A stretch of DNA of 64,000 nucleotides from Trebonia sp963811335. GTDB taxonomy: Bacteria > Actinomycetota > Actinomycetes > Streptosporangiales > Streptosporangiaceae. Below the pieces are notes generated by a model that did no database searches, had not been told where the DNA came from, and worked only from the letters and a program-made list of their open reading frames with translations. Positions 56,788 through 64,000 of the stretch are shown here, in pieces. A program made the translations under genes and the position numbers. The first letter of the stretch is position 1. Each line of letters starts with the position of its first letter. Location: NCBI GenBank assembly GCA_963811335.1, contig CAWERB010000001.1:62001-126000 (forward strand), written 5' to 3'.

Positions 56788-57252
56788 TCACCAGCAGCTG
56801 ACTAGCTCTTGCCCGTCCATCAGCCTGATGGCGGCGGAGAGCAGCTGCTCGGCGCGGAACGGCTTGACGAGCAGTCCATCGGGCCGCGCGCCAGCGGCGG
56901 CGCCCGGCCGTCCCGCCGGGCCGGGGGCGGCGGCGAGCGCGCCAGCGGGAGAAGCCGTGACTAGGAGGACCGGGACGCTCGGGATGAGCTCGCGGAGCGC
57001 GACGACCAGTTCCGTGCCCGACATGACCGGCAAGTCCATGTCGGTAAGCACCAGGTCCCAGTGGCCGCTGGCGGCGAGCACCAGGGCCGCCGCCGGGTCG
57101 GCGGTGTGGGTGACCTCGAACCGGCCGCGTTCGCGGAGGACCAGCGTGGCGAAGAGGGCAGCCTCCGGGTCGTCCTCGACAATGAGGACCCGCCCGCGTC
57201 TAGCGGGCTGCGCTGCGCTCCCGGGGGGAGGGTGATGAGCTGAAGAAGGCAT
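56788..57252 (-). CDS. Single-domain response regulator
   Basis: 154 residues with only a receiver domain: VLIVEDDPEAALFATLVLRE, phosphoacceptor Asp in LVLTDMDLPVMSG, Thr in LLVTASPAG and Lys in LLVKPFRAEQ. An Ala/Gly/Pro-rich insert separates the last two. No output domain, so it may serve as a phosphate relay or sink. It lies 51 bp after the OmpR-type regulator on the same strand and probably belongs to that operon. Confidence 0.8.
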   Translation of the reverse strand: MPSSAHHPPPGSAAQPARRGRVLIVEDDPEAALFATLVLRERGRFEVTHTADPAAALVLAASGHWDLVLTDMDLPVMSGTELVVALRELIPSVPVLLVTASPAGALAAAPGPAGRPGAAAGARPDGLLVKPFRAEQLLSAAIRLMDGQELVSCW

Positions 57253-57303
57253 GATGACTCATTGTGCCCTGGCAACGGTCGCCCGGCGGTGGCGTCTCCG
57301 GTG

Positions 57304-58026
57304 CTAGACGGTTGCGGCCCCGCCGGAGCGCGGGCCGGCCGGGACCGCGCGGTAACGGTAGCCGAAGCCGCGGACCGCCTCGATCAGCGAGTCCGCCCCT
57401 TCGGCCGCGCCCAGCTTGCGGCGTAGCCGCATCACGCTGTACTTGACCCGGTCCGGGCCGATACCGAACGGGTCGCTCCACGCCAGCTCGAGCAGCTTGA
57501 CCGGGCTGAGCACCTGGCCGCGGTGCCTCACAAGCACGGCGAGCAGGCGGAATTCCGTCGCGGTCAGTTCAACGGGCACGCCTGCCACGGCCACCTCGTG
57601 CGCGGTGAAGTTCACCCGCACGGTGCCGTCGTCGTAGACCTCGGCCGTCTCCTTTCCTGTGCCCGCCGATCGCCGCAACAGCGCCTGCACCCGGGCGATG
57701 AACTCCGCGCTGCCGAACGGCTTGGTGAGGTAATCATCCGCCCCGGCGCGCAGGCCGCGCACCTTGTCGGCCTCCTGACCGCGCGCGGTGAGCATGAGCA
57801 CCGGCGCCTCGCTCATCTCGCGGATGCGCTCGAGGACCGTCCACCCGTCCATCTCGGGCAGCCCCACGTCGAGGACAACGATGTCCGGATGCTTGCTGTG
57901 GAAGGCGTGCAGCCCGTCCCTGCCGTTGGCGGCCGTCGTCACCTGGAAGCCGCTCCTTTCGAGCACGGTCCTGATGCCGAACGCGATGTCCGGTTCGTCC
58001 TCGATGAGCAGTACCAGGTCGCTCAC
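57304..58026 (-). CDS. OmpR-family response regulator
   Basis: 240 residues. Receiver: VLLIEDEPDIAFGIRTVLER, Asp in IVVLDVGLPEMDGW, Thr in LMLTARG, Lys in YLTKPFGS. C-terminal winged helix: LTATEFRLLAVLVRHRGQVL and KYSVMRLRRKLG. The GTG start overlaps the stop of the histidine kinase upstream by 4 bp, so the two are translated together and form a cognate pair. Confidence 0.88.
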   Translation of the reverse strand: MSDLVLLIEDEPDIAFGIRTVLERSGFQVTTAANGRDGLHAFHSKHPDIVVLDVGLPEMDGWTVLERIREMSEAPVLMLTARGQEADKVRGLRAGADDYLTKPFGSAEFIARVQALLRRSAGTGKETAEVYDDGTVRVNFTAHEVAVAGVPVELTATEFRLLAVLVRHRGQVLSPVKLLELAWSDPFGIGPDRVKYSVMRLRRKLGAAEGADSLIEAVRGFGYRYRAVPAGPRSGGAATV

Positions 58027-58847
58027 GAGGCCGTCGCAGTCTCGTGCTCGGGCAGGAACACGCTGACCGTGGTGCCCTGGTTGAGCACGCTGTCCACCGT
58101 GACGTGGCCGTCGTGCATCTCGACCAGCATCTTCACGATGACCAGCCCGAGCCCGGTGCCCGGGAGGCCGGCGATCCGCGCATTGGACGCCCGCACGAAC
58201 GGGCCGAACAGCCGCGCCGCCTCATCCGGTGGTATGCCGATCCCCGTGTCGGACACGTCGATCCTCCAAGTGCCGTCCGCGTACCGCAGCCGAATCCGGA
58301 CAACGCCGTCCAGGTGCGAGAACTTGACGGCGTTACCGATCAGGTTGTCCAGGACCTGGGCGAGCCGCCGTGGGTCGGCCTGCACCAGCGGCCCGTCGCC
58401 CGCGTCGAGGTCGATGGTGACACCGGACCTGGCGGCCGCTGGCCCGGCGCTCTTCACGGCATCCGCCGTGAGGTCGGGCAGCGATACCTCCGTCAGGTCG
58501 AGCGGCAGGCCGCCTGCCTCGATCCGGTTCAGCATCAGCACGTCGTCGATCAGCCGAAGCAGCCGGTCGGCGTTCCGCTCGATGATGTCAAGGAACCGCA
58601 CTCCGTCGGCTGACAGGCCGCCCGCCTCGCCCCGCAGCAGCTCGCTGAACGAGATGATCGAGGTCAGCGGGGTCCTCAGCTCGTGCGAGACGGCCGCGAG
58701 GAACTCCGCCCGCTGCCGGTCCGTGGTCGCTTCACCCGCGCCTGCCTGTTCGGTGCCCGCGCGCGCGGGTTCCTCAACCCCCCCGCCTGATTCGTCCCGT
58801 AGCCGATCCGGGTAAGACCTGGCCCGGGGAACGCTCCCGCCCCCCAT
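58023..58847 (-). CDS. Soluble sensor histidine kinase
   Basis: About 274 residues from an ATG at 58847 (TTG at 58904 possible). No membrane helix. A short, charged N-terminus of about 45 residues precedes HisKA with the phosphoacceptor His in FLAAVSHELRTPLTSIISF, then the N box LDNLIGNAVKFSH, G1 DTGIGIPPDEAARLF and G2 GTGLGLVIVKML. With so little sensory region it may receive signals through a partner protein or directly in the cytoplasm. Confidence 0.87.
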   Translation of the reverse strand: MGGGSVPRARSYPDRLRDESGGGVEEPARAGTEQAGAGEATTDRQRAEFLAAVSHELRTPLTSIISFSELLRGEAGGLSADGVRFLDIIERNADRLLRLIDDVLMLNRIEAGGLPLDLTEVSLPDLTADAVKSAGPAAARSGVTIDLDAGDGPLVQADPRRLAQVLDNLIGNAVKFSHLDGVVRIRLRYADGTWRIDVSDTGIGIPPDEAARLFGPFVRASNARIAGLPGTGLGLVIVKMLVEMHDGHVTVDSVLNQGTTVSVFLPEHETATAS

Positions 58848-58960
58848 GACCCATCTTTTCCCTCCTGACCCATCCGCCAAAACAATGACGGTTACCCGCT
58901 GCAACCGTTATGCACCAAGCAGGCAAACCCCCTGGCCACCGGGGCCAGCGACGGTTAAGT

Positions 58961-59758
58961 ATGACCATCACCCGACCGACAGGCACCCGACCGACAGACA
59001 CCCGTCAGACTGGCGTCACGGCACCGGCTGTCATGCCGACACTTGACCAGGTCACGCAGCAGCGTGTCTCTGTAGTCATCCCCGCGCTCAACGAGGCGCG
59101 CAACCTCGAGCATGTATTCGCCGCCCTCCCGGCCGGACTGCACGAGGTCATCGTGGTGGACGGCCATTCGACCGACGGCACACCGGAAGTCGCCCGCCAT
59201 CTGCTGCCCAGCGTCCAGCTGGTCACGCAGACGAGGAAGGGCAAGGGCAACGCGCTCGCCTGCGGGTTCGCCGCCGCGACCGGCGACATCATCGTGATGA
59301 TCGACGCCGACGGCTCGACGGACCCCGCCGAGATCCCGAGCTTCGTCGCGGCGCTGGTCGCGGGCGCCGACTTCGCGAAGGGCTCGCGGTTCATCCCCGG
59401 AGCCGGCAGCAGCGACATCACCCGGCTGCGCAGGCTCGGCAACCGGGCCCTCGGCATGGTCGTCAACGCGATGTTCGGCACCAGCTACTCGGACCTGTGC
59501 TACGGCTACAACGCCTTCTGGGCCAAGCACCTCCCGGTCTTCGGCCTCATCGCCGACTCCCCCGGCCAGCAGTCCGTCTGGGGCGACGGGTTCGAGATCG
59601 AAACGGTGCTCAACCTCCGCGCGGCCACGGCCGGCCTGACCGTCGCCGAGGTGCCGAGCTTCGAGCACGACAGGGTGTACGGCACCTCCAACCTGAAGAC
59701 CTTCCGCGACGGCCGCCGAGTGTTGCGCACGATCGTGACCGAGCGGTGGAGCCGATGA
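58961..59758 (+). CDS. Family 2 glycosyltransferase (polyprenyl-phosphate/dolichol-phosphate type)
   Basis: 265 residues. GT-A motifs: VSVVIPALNEARNLEHVFAA, VIVVDGHSTDGTPEVA, GKGNALACGFAAATGDIIVM then the DxD site IDADGSTD, and a late NLKTFRDG. The short length without membrane domains resembles dolichol-phosphate mannose synthase-like enzymes. It is first of three overlapping glycosyltransferase genes, so it likely serves surface glycan assembly. ATG at 58961 chosen; 59032 is possible. Confidence 0.87.
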   Translation: MTITRPTGTRPTDTRQTGVTAPAVMPTLDQVTQQRVSVVIPALNEARNLEHVFAALPAGLHEVIVVDGHSTDGTPEVARHLLPSVQLVTQTRKGKGNALACGFAAATGDIIVMIDADGSTDPAEIPSFVAALVAGADFAKGSRFIPGAGSSDITRLRRLGNRALGMVVNAMFGTSYSDLCYGYNAFWAKHLPVFGLIADSPGQQSVWGDGFEIETVLNLRAATAGLTVAEVPSFEHDRVYGTSNLKTFRDGRRVLRTIVTERWSR

Positions 59759-60726
59759 CCGCCCCCGCGGTGACCGCTGACCGCACGGGGACCGGGCCGA
59801 CGGTCTCGGTCGTCATCGCCGCCTTCTCCAGCGAGCGCTGGGACTACCTGCGCGAAGCGGTGGCCTCGGTGGCGGCGCAGGCCAGTCCGGCGCTAGAGAC
59901 CATCGTTGTCATCGACCACAACCCGGACCTGCTCGCGCGGGCCCGTCGCGAGCTTGGCGCCGTGGTCGTGCCCAACGCCGGCGCGCGCGGCGCGTCCGGC
60001 GCGCGGAACACCGGCGTGGCGCACAGTCGCGGTGAGGTGGTCGCGTTCCTCGACGATGACACCGCGGCCACGAGCGGCTGGCTCGGCCGGCTGCGTGCTC
60101 ACTTCACTGACCCCGGCGTGGTCGGCGTCGGCGGCCGCCTCGACCCGCTCTGGGCCACCGCCCGGCCGCGCTGGTTCCCCGGCGAGTTCGGCTGGACGAT
60201 CGGCGTGTCCTACACCGGCATGCCTGAGCAGACCGCCCGCGTGCGCAACGTCTGGTCAAGCAACATGGCGGTGCGCCGCGCCGCGTTCGACGCGGCCGGC
60301 GGGTTCCGCGAGGACTTCGGCAAGGTCGGCGCCGTGTCGCGGCCCGAGGACACCGACCTGTGCCTGCGCGTCACCGGCGGCGCGTGGCTGTACGACCCGG
60401 CCTGCGCGGTCAGCCACCGGGTTCCGGCACAGCGGGCGCGGTTCCGCTACTTCCTGGTCCGGTGCTACAACGAGGGCCGCGGCAAGGCGGGGCTCGCCGC
60501 GCTGAACGGCGCTGGGAATAGCACATCCGAGGAACGCGGCTACGCGACCCGGGTGCTGCCGCGGGCGATCCTGCGCAGCCTCGGCGAGGCGCTGCGCGGT
60601 GACGCCGCAGGCGTACTGCGCGGCGCGGCCATCATCGCGGGCCTCGGCGTGGTCGTGGCCGGCTTCGCCGCCGGCGGCGGCGCAAGCACCCTAGTCCGGG
60701 CCGCCAGGCCTGCCGAGGATTCCTGA
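59755..60726 (+). CDS. Family 2 glycosyltransferase
   Basis: 323 residues. VSVVIAAFSSERWDYLREAV, GARGASGARNTGVAHSRGEV, DxD block VAFLDDDTAATSGWL, and the ED motif in SRPEDTDLCLRV. The C-terminal 60 residues include a hydrophobic stretch (GAAIIAGLGVVVAGFAAGGG), a possible membrane anchor. ATGA overlap with the preceding gene and a one-base TGATG overlap with the next imply one operon. Confidence 0.87.
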   Translation: MTAPAVTADRTGTGPTVSVVIAAFSSERWDYLREAVASVAAQASPALETIVVIDHNPDLLARARRELGAVVVPNAGARGASGARNTGVAHSRGEVVAFLDDDTAATSGWLGRLRAHFTDPGVVGVGGRLDPLWATARPRWFPGEFGWTIGVSYTGMPEQTARVRNVWSSNMAVRRAAFDAAGGFREDFGKVGAVSRPEDTDLCLRVTGGAWLYDPACAVSHRVPAQRARFRYFLVRCYNEGRGKAGLAALNGAGNSTSEERGYATRVLPRAILRSLGEALRGDAAGVLRGAAIIAGLGVVVAGFAAGGGASTLVRAARPAEDS

Positions 60727-62099
60727 TGACCTTCCGCCCTGCCCTGGTGTGCGAGGTCGAGCTGAGCGATCCGGTGGCCGGCATCACCGCCCGCCCCGAG
60801 CGCGGCTCGGCCCTCGTGCTTGCCCGGTGGTACTCCGAGCCGCTCGCGCTCGTCAGCGTCCCGCTGCACGACGGCAGGGCAAGCGCGGAGCAGGTGGCGC
60901 GGCAGCTATGGCAAGCCGTCGCGGCACCGGTCGCCGCCAGGCGCGCGGCCGCGGGCGAGCCGGCCCTGGCGGCCGCCGCGCACCGCCAGGTGCTGCCCGG
61001 CCTCGGGCACCCCGCGGGCAGCGCCAGAACGTCCTTCCCCGAGGAACTGCTGACCAGCGGCCTGCGGCTGCCATGGCCGCCGACGTACCTGCTCGGCCGG
61101 TCGGCGACGCTGCGGAACGCCCGGCCGGCCAGCGTGATCATCTGCACGAGGGACCGTGCGGACCGGCTGGCCGACTGCCTCACCGCGGTGCTCGGCCAGG
61201 ACTACCCGGACTTCGAGATCATCGTGGTTGACAACGCGCCGGCCAGCGACGCGGTTGCGCGCCTGGTTTCCAGGCTGCGAGCGGCCGGGACCCGCGGCGT
61301 TCCGCTACGGTACGTGGTCGAGCCCCGCCCCGGCCTGTCCTGGGCGCGGAACGCCGGCCTCGCCGAGGCTTCCGGCAGTATCGTCGCCTACCTCGACGAC
61401 GACGAGCACCCGGACAGGCACTGGCTCGCCGAGCTCGCGCGCGGCTTCAGCCTCGGCAAGGACGTCGCCGGGGTCAGCGGCCTCGTGCTGCCAGCGGAAC
61501 TCGACACGCCGGCCCAGGACCTGTATGAGCAGTTTGGCGGGCACAGCAAGGGCCGCGGCTTCACGCCCGAGGTGTTCGACAAGACATCGCACGCCCGCCA
61601 GCACCCGCTGTACCCGCTGCCGGCGTTCGGCGTCGGCGCGTCCATGGCCTTCGACCGGGCCGCGCTTACCCGGGCCGGCGGGTTCGACGTGGCCCTCGGA
61701 GCCGGCACGCCAGCACGGGCCGGCGAGGACACGGCGGCGATCGCCGACGTGATGCTCGACGGCGGCACGTTCGTGTACTGGCCGGGCGCGGTCATGTGGC
61801 ACGTGCACCGGCGCACCAGGCCCGAGGTGGAGCGGCAGCTCGACGGCTACGGGTCCGGGCTCACCGCCTTCTACACCCGCGCCGTGCTGCGCAACCCGCG
61901 GCACCTGGTCACGCTGGCCCGGCTTGCCCCGCGGGCGCTGCGCGACCTGCGCGGCCACGACTCGGTCCGTACCGCCACGATGCGCGCCGGATACCCGGAC
62001 CGCCTGCGCCGCGCCTCGCGCCGCGGCATGCTGGCCGGCCCGGTTCGCTACCTGCGCAGCCGCCAGGTCCAGGCTCGGGTTGGACGGGAGTTCCGATGA
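60726..62099 (+). CDS. Family 2 glycosyltransferase with N-terminal extension
   Basis: 457 residues. The first 130 residues are an extra domain (VLARWYSEPLALVSVPLHDG, SARTSFPEELLTSG) of unknown role. The GT-A domain then has VIICTRDRADRLADCLTAVL, IIVVDNAPASDAVARL, GLSWARNAGLAEASGSIVAY, DDDEHPDRHW, and AGEDTAAIADVML. It follows the previous gene by TGATG coupling. Likely transfers sugars onto a lipid-linked or surface glycan; specificity unknown. Confidence 0.87.
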   Translation: MTFRPALVCEVELSDPVAGITARPERGSALVLARWYSEPLALVSVPLHDGRASAEQVARQLWQAVAAPVAARRAAAGEPALAAAAHRQVLPGLGHPAGSARTSFPEELLTSGLRLPWPPTYLLGRSATLRNARPASVIICTRDRADRLADCLTAVLGQDYPDFEIIVVDNAPASDAVARLVSRLRAAGTRGVPLRYVVEPRPGLSWARNAGLAEASGSIVAYLDDDEHPDRHWLAELARGFSLGKDVAGVSGLVLPAELDTPAQDLYEQFGGHSKGRGFTPEVFDKTSHARQHPLYPLPAFGVGASMAFDRAALTRAGGFDVALGAGTPARAGEDTAAIADVMLDGGTFVYWPGAVMWHVHRRTRPEVERQLDGYGSGLTAFYTRAVLRNPRHLVTLARLAPRALRDLRGHDSVRTATMRAGYPDRLRRASRRGMLAGPVRYLRSRQVQARVGREFR

Positions 62100-62161
62100 G
62101 CGCGGCCACGGGCATGGCGCCCGCGCGGGCAGGCCGCAGTTCCTCCTGCAGCTACCCTTAG
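62096..62161 (+). CDS. Very short ORF after the glycosyltransferase operon
   Basis: ATG at 62096 overlaps the previous stop (ATGA) and reads MSAATGMAPARAGRSSSCSY plus Pro, then TAG. It could be a start of a gene broken by an indel or a chance frame. The remaining bases to 62416 carry a GGAATTCC palindrome at about 62239 but no recognisable gene. Confidence 0.25.
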   Translation: MSAATGMAPARAGRSSSCSYP

Positions 62162-62416
62162 ACCCCCTCGGGACGGAGGACGCCCCCGCGAAGCACCGGC
62201 CACGAGAGCTTGACCTGGGCGAAGGCGCTAAACTTTTCGGAATTCCCGATGAGGGGATCCGGCGGGGGCCGGAGAAACGGCACAGCACACTTTCACGGGG
62301 GCTCCGGCCATTGGCAGGCTAGCGCCCCGCAGACGACGGGGGCAGGGGGAAATGCTCTGCTTGTCCTTCTGGGTAAGCGGCAGACGGCATCCGCCCGCGA
62401 CGGCCAGCGCGGGCCG

Positions 62417-64000
62417 ATGACCCATGCGAACAAGACGGCGATCGCGGTCGCGGTCATGGCCGCCGGGGTGCTTCTCGTCTCGGTTTCCTACGCCGCGGGC
62501 CGGGCCGGGGCGGGCGGCGCCGTCCACAGCGCCGCCGTCGCCGCGTTCTGGCTCGGCGAAGCGGTTATCTTCGCCGGGCCCGCGGCGCTTGTCCTCGGCA
62601 CTCGCGAGCTGACCGAGGCGCAGGCCGCCTGGCTCGCCGTCGCGCTCGCCACGGCCACCTACCTGGTCAAGTACCTCTACAGCCCGTCCTTCTTCGGGTT
62701 CCCCGACGAATTCCTGCACCTGCGGAGCCTGACGAACCTGCTGGCCTCTCATCACTTGCTCGGCGTCAACCACGCGCTCCCGGTCAGCCCCGGTTACCCT
62801 GGGCTCGAGATCGTCACGAGCGGGCTGATGGACCTGACCGGACTTGGCGTCTTCCCAGCGGGGCTGATCGTGGCGGGGCTCGCGCACCTGATCTTCACCG
62901 CCGCGCTGTACACGCTCTTCCGCCTGGTGGGCGGTACAAGCAGGATCGGTCTCGCGGCGATCACCATTTACGCGGCCAACCCGCACTACCAGATCTTCGA
63001 CTCGATCTTCGGCTATCAGACCCTCGCGCTTACGTTCTTCGCGCTTGCCCTGCTCGCCGTGTACGAGGCGACGAGGCCCGGCACCAGCCGGCCGCGGGTG
63101 ATCATCTTCTGGGTGCTCGCCACGGTGTTCGCCACCGCCACCACCGTCACGCACCACATCACCAGCTACGTCCTCGTCGTTACCGTCGTGCTGATCGCCG
63201 CGGCCGGCCTGCTCGCCAGGGGCAGGAAGGGCCTCGCCGCGCCCGCGTGCTTCGCCGCCGGCGCCGCGGCGCTCGTGGCGTTGTGGACCTGGCGGTTCTC
63301 CCCGGGCACGGTGAACTACCTGGCCCCCGCAATGGACCAGCTCACCGACGGCATCCGCTCCGCCGTCGGCGGGCAAGCGGCGAAGGCGGCCGGCACGGCG
63401 CTGCCCGGGCCGCCGGGCGACAAGGTCGCGAGCTACGCCCTAGCGCTGCTGATCATGGCCGTCATCCCGTTCGGCTGGCGGCAGGTCTGGCGGACGCAGC
63501 GGGACAATGCCTGGGCGCTCGCCCTCGCGGGGGGCGCGGCCGCGTACTATCCGTGCGTCGCACTGCCGCTCGTCACCGCCGACGGCGATGAGATCGCCGG
63601 GCGGCTGCTCACCTTCGTCTACATTCCCGTCGGCTACACGATCGCCGTCGCCCTGACGGCACGGCCGCTAACCGCATTGCGCCGGGCCGGCGCCGCGGCC
63701 GGGGCGGTCGTCCTGCTCGCGGGCGGCATCTCGACGGGCTGGCCGCCCTGGTGGGAACGGCTGCCTGGCCGCTACGTGGTGGGCGGGTTCGAGAGCGGCA
63801 TCACCGGCGAGTCGGTCGCCGCTGCCACCTGGGCCGCTGTCGGGCTGCCGCCAGGGCAGCGGATAGCCGCGGACTACATCAACAACCTGCTCTTCGGGAC
63901 CATCGGGAACCAGGACCCGGTCAACGGCGTAGCGGTGCTCTACTGCGACGGCGACTGGTCGCTCATCGACGCGGTGTTCGCCCAGCAGCAGGCCATCAAT
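62417..64000 (+). CDS. Polytopic membrane protein, GT-C-like, 3' truncated by window
   Basis: At least 528 residues from an ATG at 62417; the frame is still open at the window end. There are about ten hydrophobic helices (for example AVAVMAAGVLLVSVSYAAG, LAVALATATYLVKYLY, VIIFWVLATVFATATTVT). An early FPDEFLHLRSLTNLL loop, with Asp-Glu after the first helices, recalls GT-C glycosyltransferases that use polyprenyl-phosphate sugars. A soluble C-terminal domain begins near residue 450. It belongs to the surface-glycan cluster. Confidence 0.72.
   Translation, partial: MTHANKTAIAVAVMAAGVLLVSVSYAAGRAGAGGAVHSAAVAAFWLGEAVIFAGPAALVLGTRELTEAQAAWLAVALATATYLVKYLYSPSFFGFPDEFLHLRSLTNLLASHHLLGVNHALPVSPGYPGLEIVTSGLMDLTGLGVFPAGLIVAGLAHLIFTAALYTLFRLVGGTSRIGLAAITIYAANPHYQIFDSIFGYQTLALTFFALALLAVYEATRPGTSRPRVIIFWVLATVFATATTVTHHITSYVLVVTVVLIAAAGLLARGRKGLAAPACFAAGAAALVALWTWRFSPGTVNYLAPAMDQLTDGIRSAVGGQAAKAAGTALPGPPGDKVASYALALLIMAVIPFGWRQVWRTQRDNAWALALAGGAAAYYPCVALPLVTADGDEIAGRLLTFVYIPVGYTIAVALTARPLTALRRAGAAAGAVVLLAGGISTGWPPWWERLPGRYVVGGFESGITGESVAAATWAAVGLPPGQRIAADYINNLLFGTIGNQDPVNGVAVLYCDGDWSLIDAVFAQQQAIN

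Noticed and set aside
62228..63376. Minus-strand frame of 382 codons
   Set aside because: Low-complexity Arg/Gly/Glu translation opposite a clearly membrane-like plus-strand protein.

Overview
The window is about 70% G+C with dense genes, short overlaps and many GTG starts. Its families (DevR/DevS, Rv1733c-type membrane protein, ClgR-type regulator, paired ClpP, actinobacterial SWIM/SNF2 helicase, Clp-N/HTH protein) point to a filamentous actinomycete. I cannot place it below class level. No rRNA, tRNA or CRISPR array was recognised.

Layout. 0-8.6 kb: 3' part of an L,D-transpeptidase, a DUF2064 protein, a two-component system, a DedA protein, a MoxR/VWA pair, a yeast-type cytosine deaminase and a YbaK deacylase. 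8.6-34 kb: a block resembling a dormancy/hypoxia regulon, with lgt, devR, a broken devS, an Rv1733c homologue, ftsH, an MreB-like protein, a STAS protein, an acetyl-CoA synthetase, an ABC exporter, a CBS-BON protein, a GNAT/acyl-CoA synthetase fusion, phosphoketolase, acetate kinase, a Ser/Thr kinase, a chemoreceptor-like protein and a universal stress protein. Four similar 14-bp DevR-box-like sites lie upstream of devR, between devS and the Rv1733c gene, upstream of the CBS gene and upstream of phosphoketolase. This suggests one regulator links signalling to acetate/acetyl-phosphate metabolism. A relic between the kinase and the chemoreceptor shows that an acetate kinase-usp unit was once duplicated.

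34-43 kb: SWIM/SNF2 helicase, an AT-rich intergenic element with palindromes, a Clp-N/HTH gene with two 19-bp operators touching its start codon, and a CoxL-S-M type molybdenum hydroxylase operon. 43-54 kb: accessory zone with a lower-GC two-gene unit (XRE-type regulator plus glycosyltransferase-like protein), tandem MFS paralogues (one decayed), a zinc-ribbon membrane protein, an SGNH hydrolase, 62-bp repeats, a TauD-like dioxygenase and a Bcr/CflA-like transporter. 54-64 kb: amidase, a ClpP pair in which the second subunit lacks the catalytic serine, a ClgR-like regulator, a HK/RR/receiver operon, and a glycosyltransferase cluster ending in a polytopic membrane protein cut by the window edge.

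Many genes carry single-base frameshifts, often in G or C runs, while the encoded protein resumes intact in the next frame. These are more likely sequence errors than decay, except for the short relics described separately. They affect lgt, devS, the ABC permease, ackA, the chemoreceptor, sixA, the helicase, the Cox-like operon, three MFS genes and the SGNH hydrolase.
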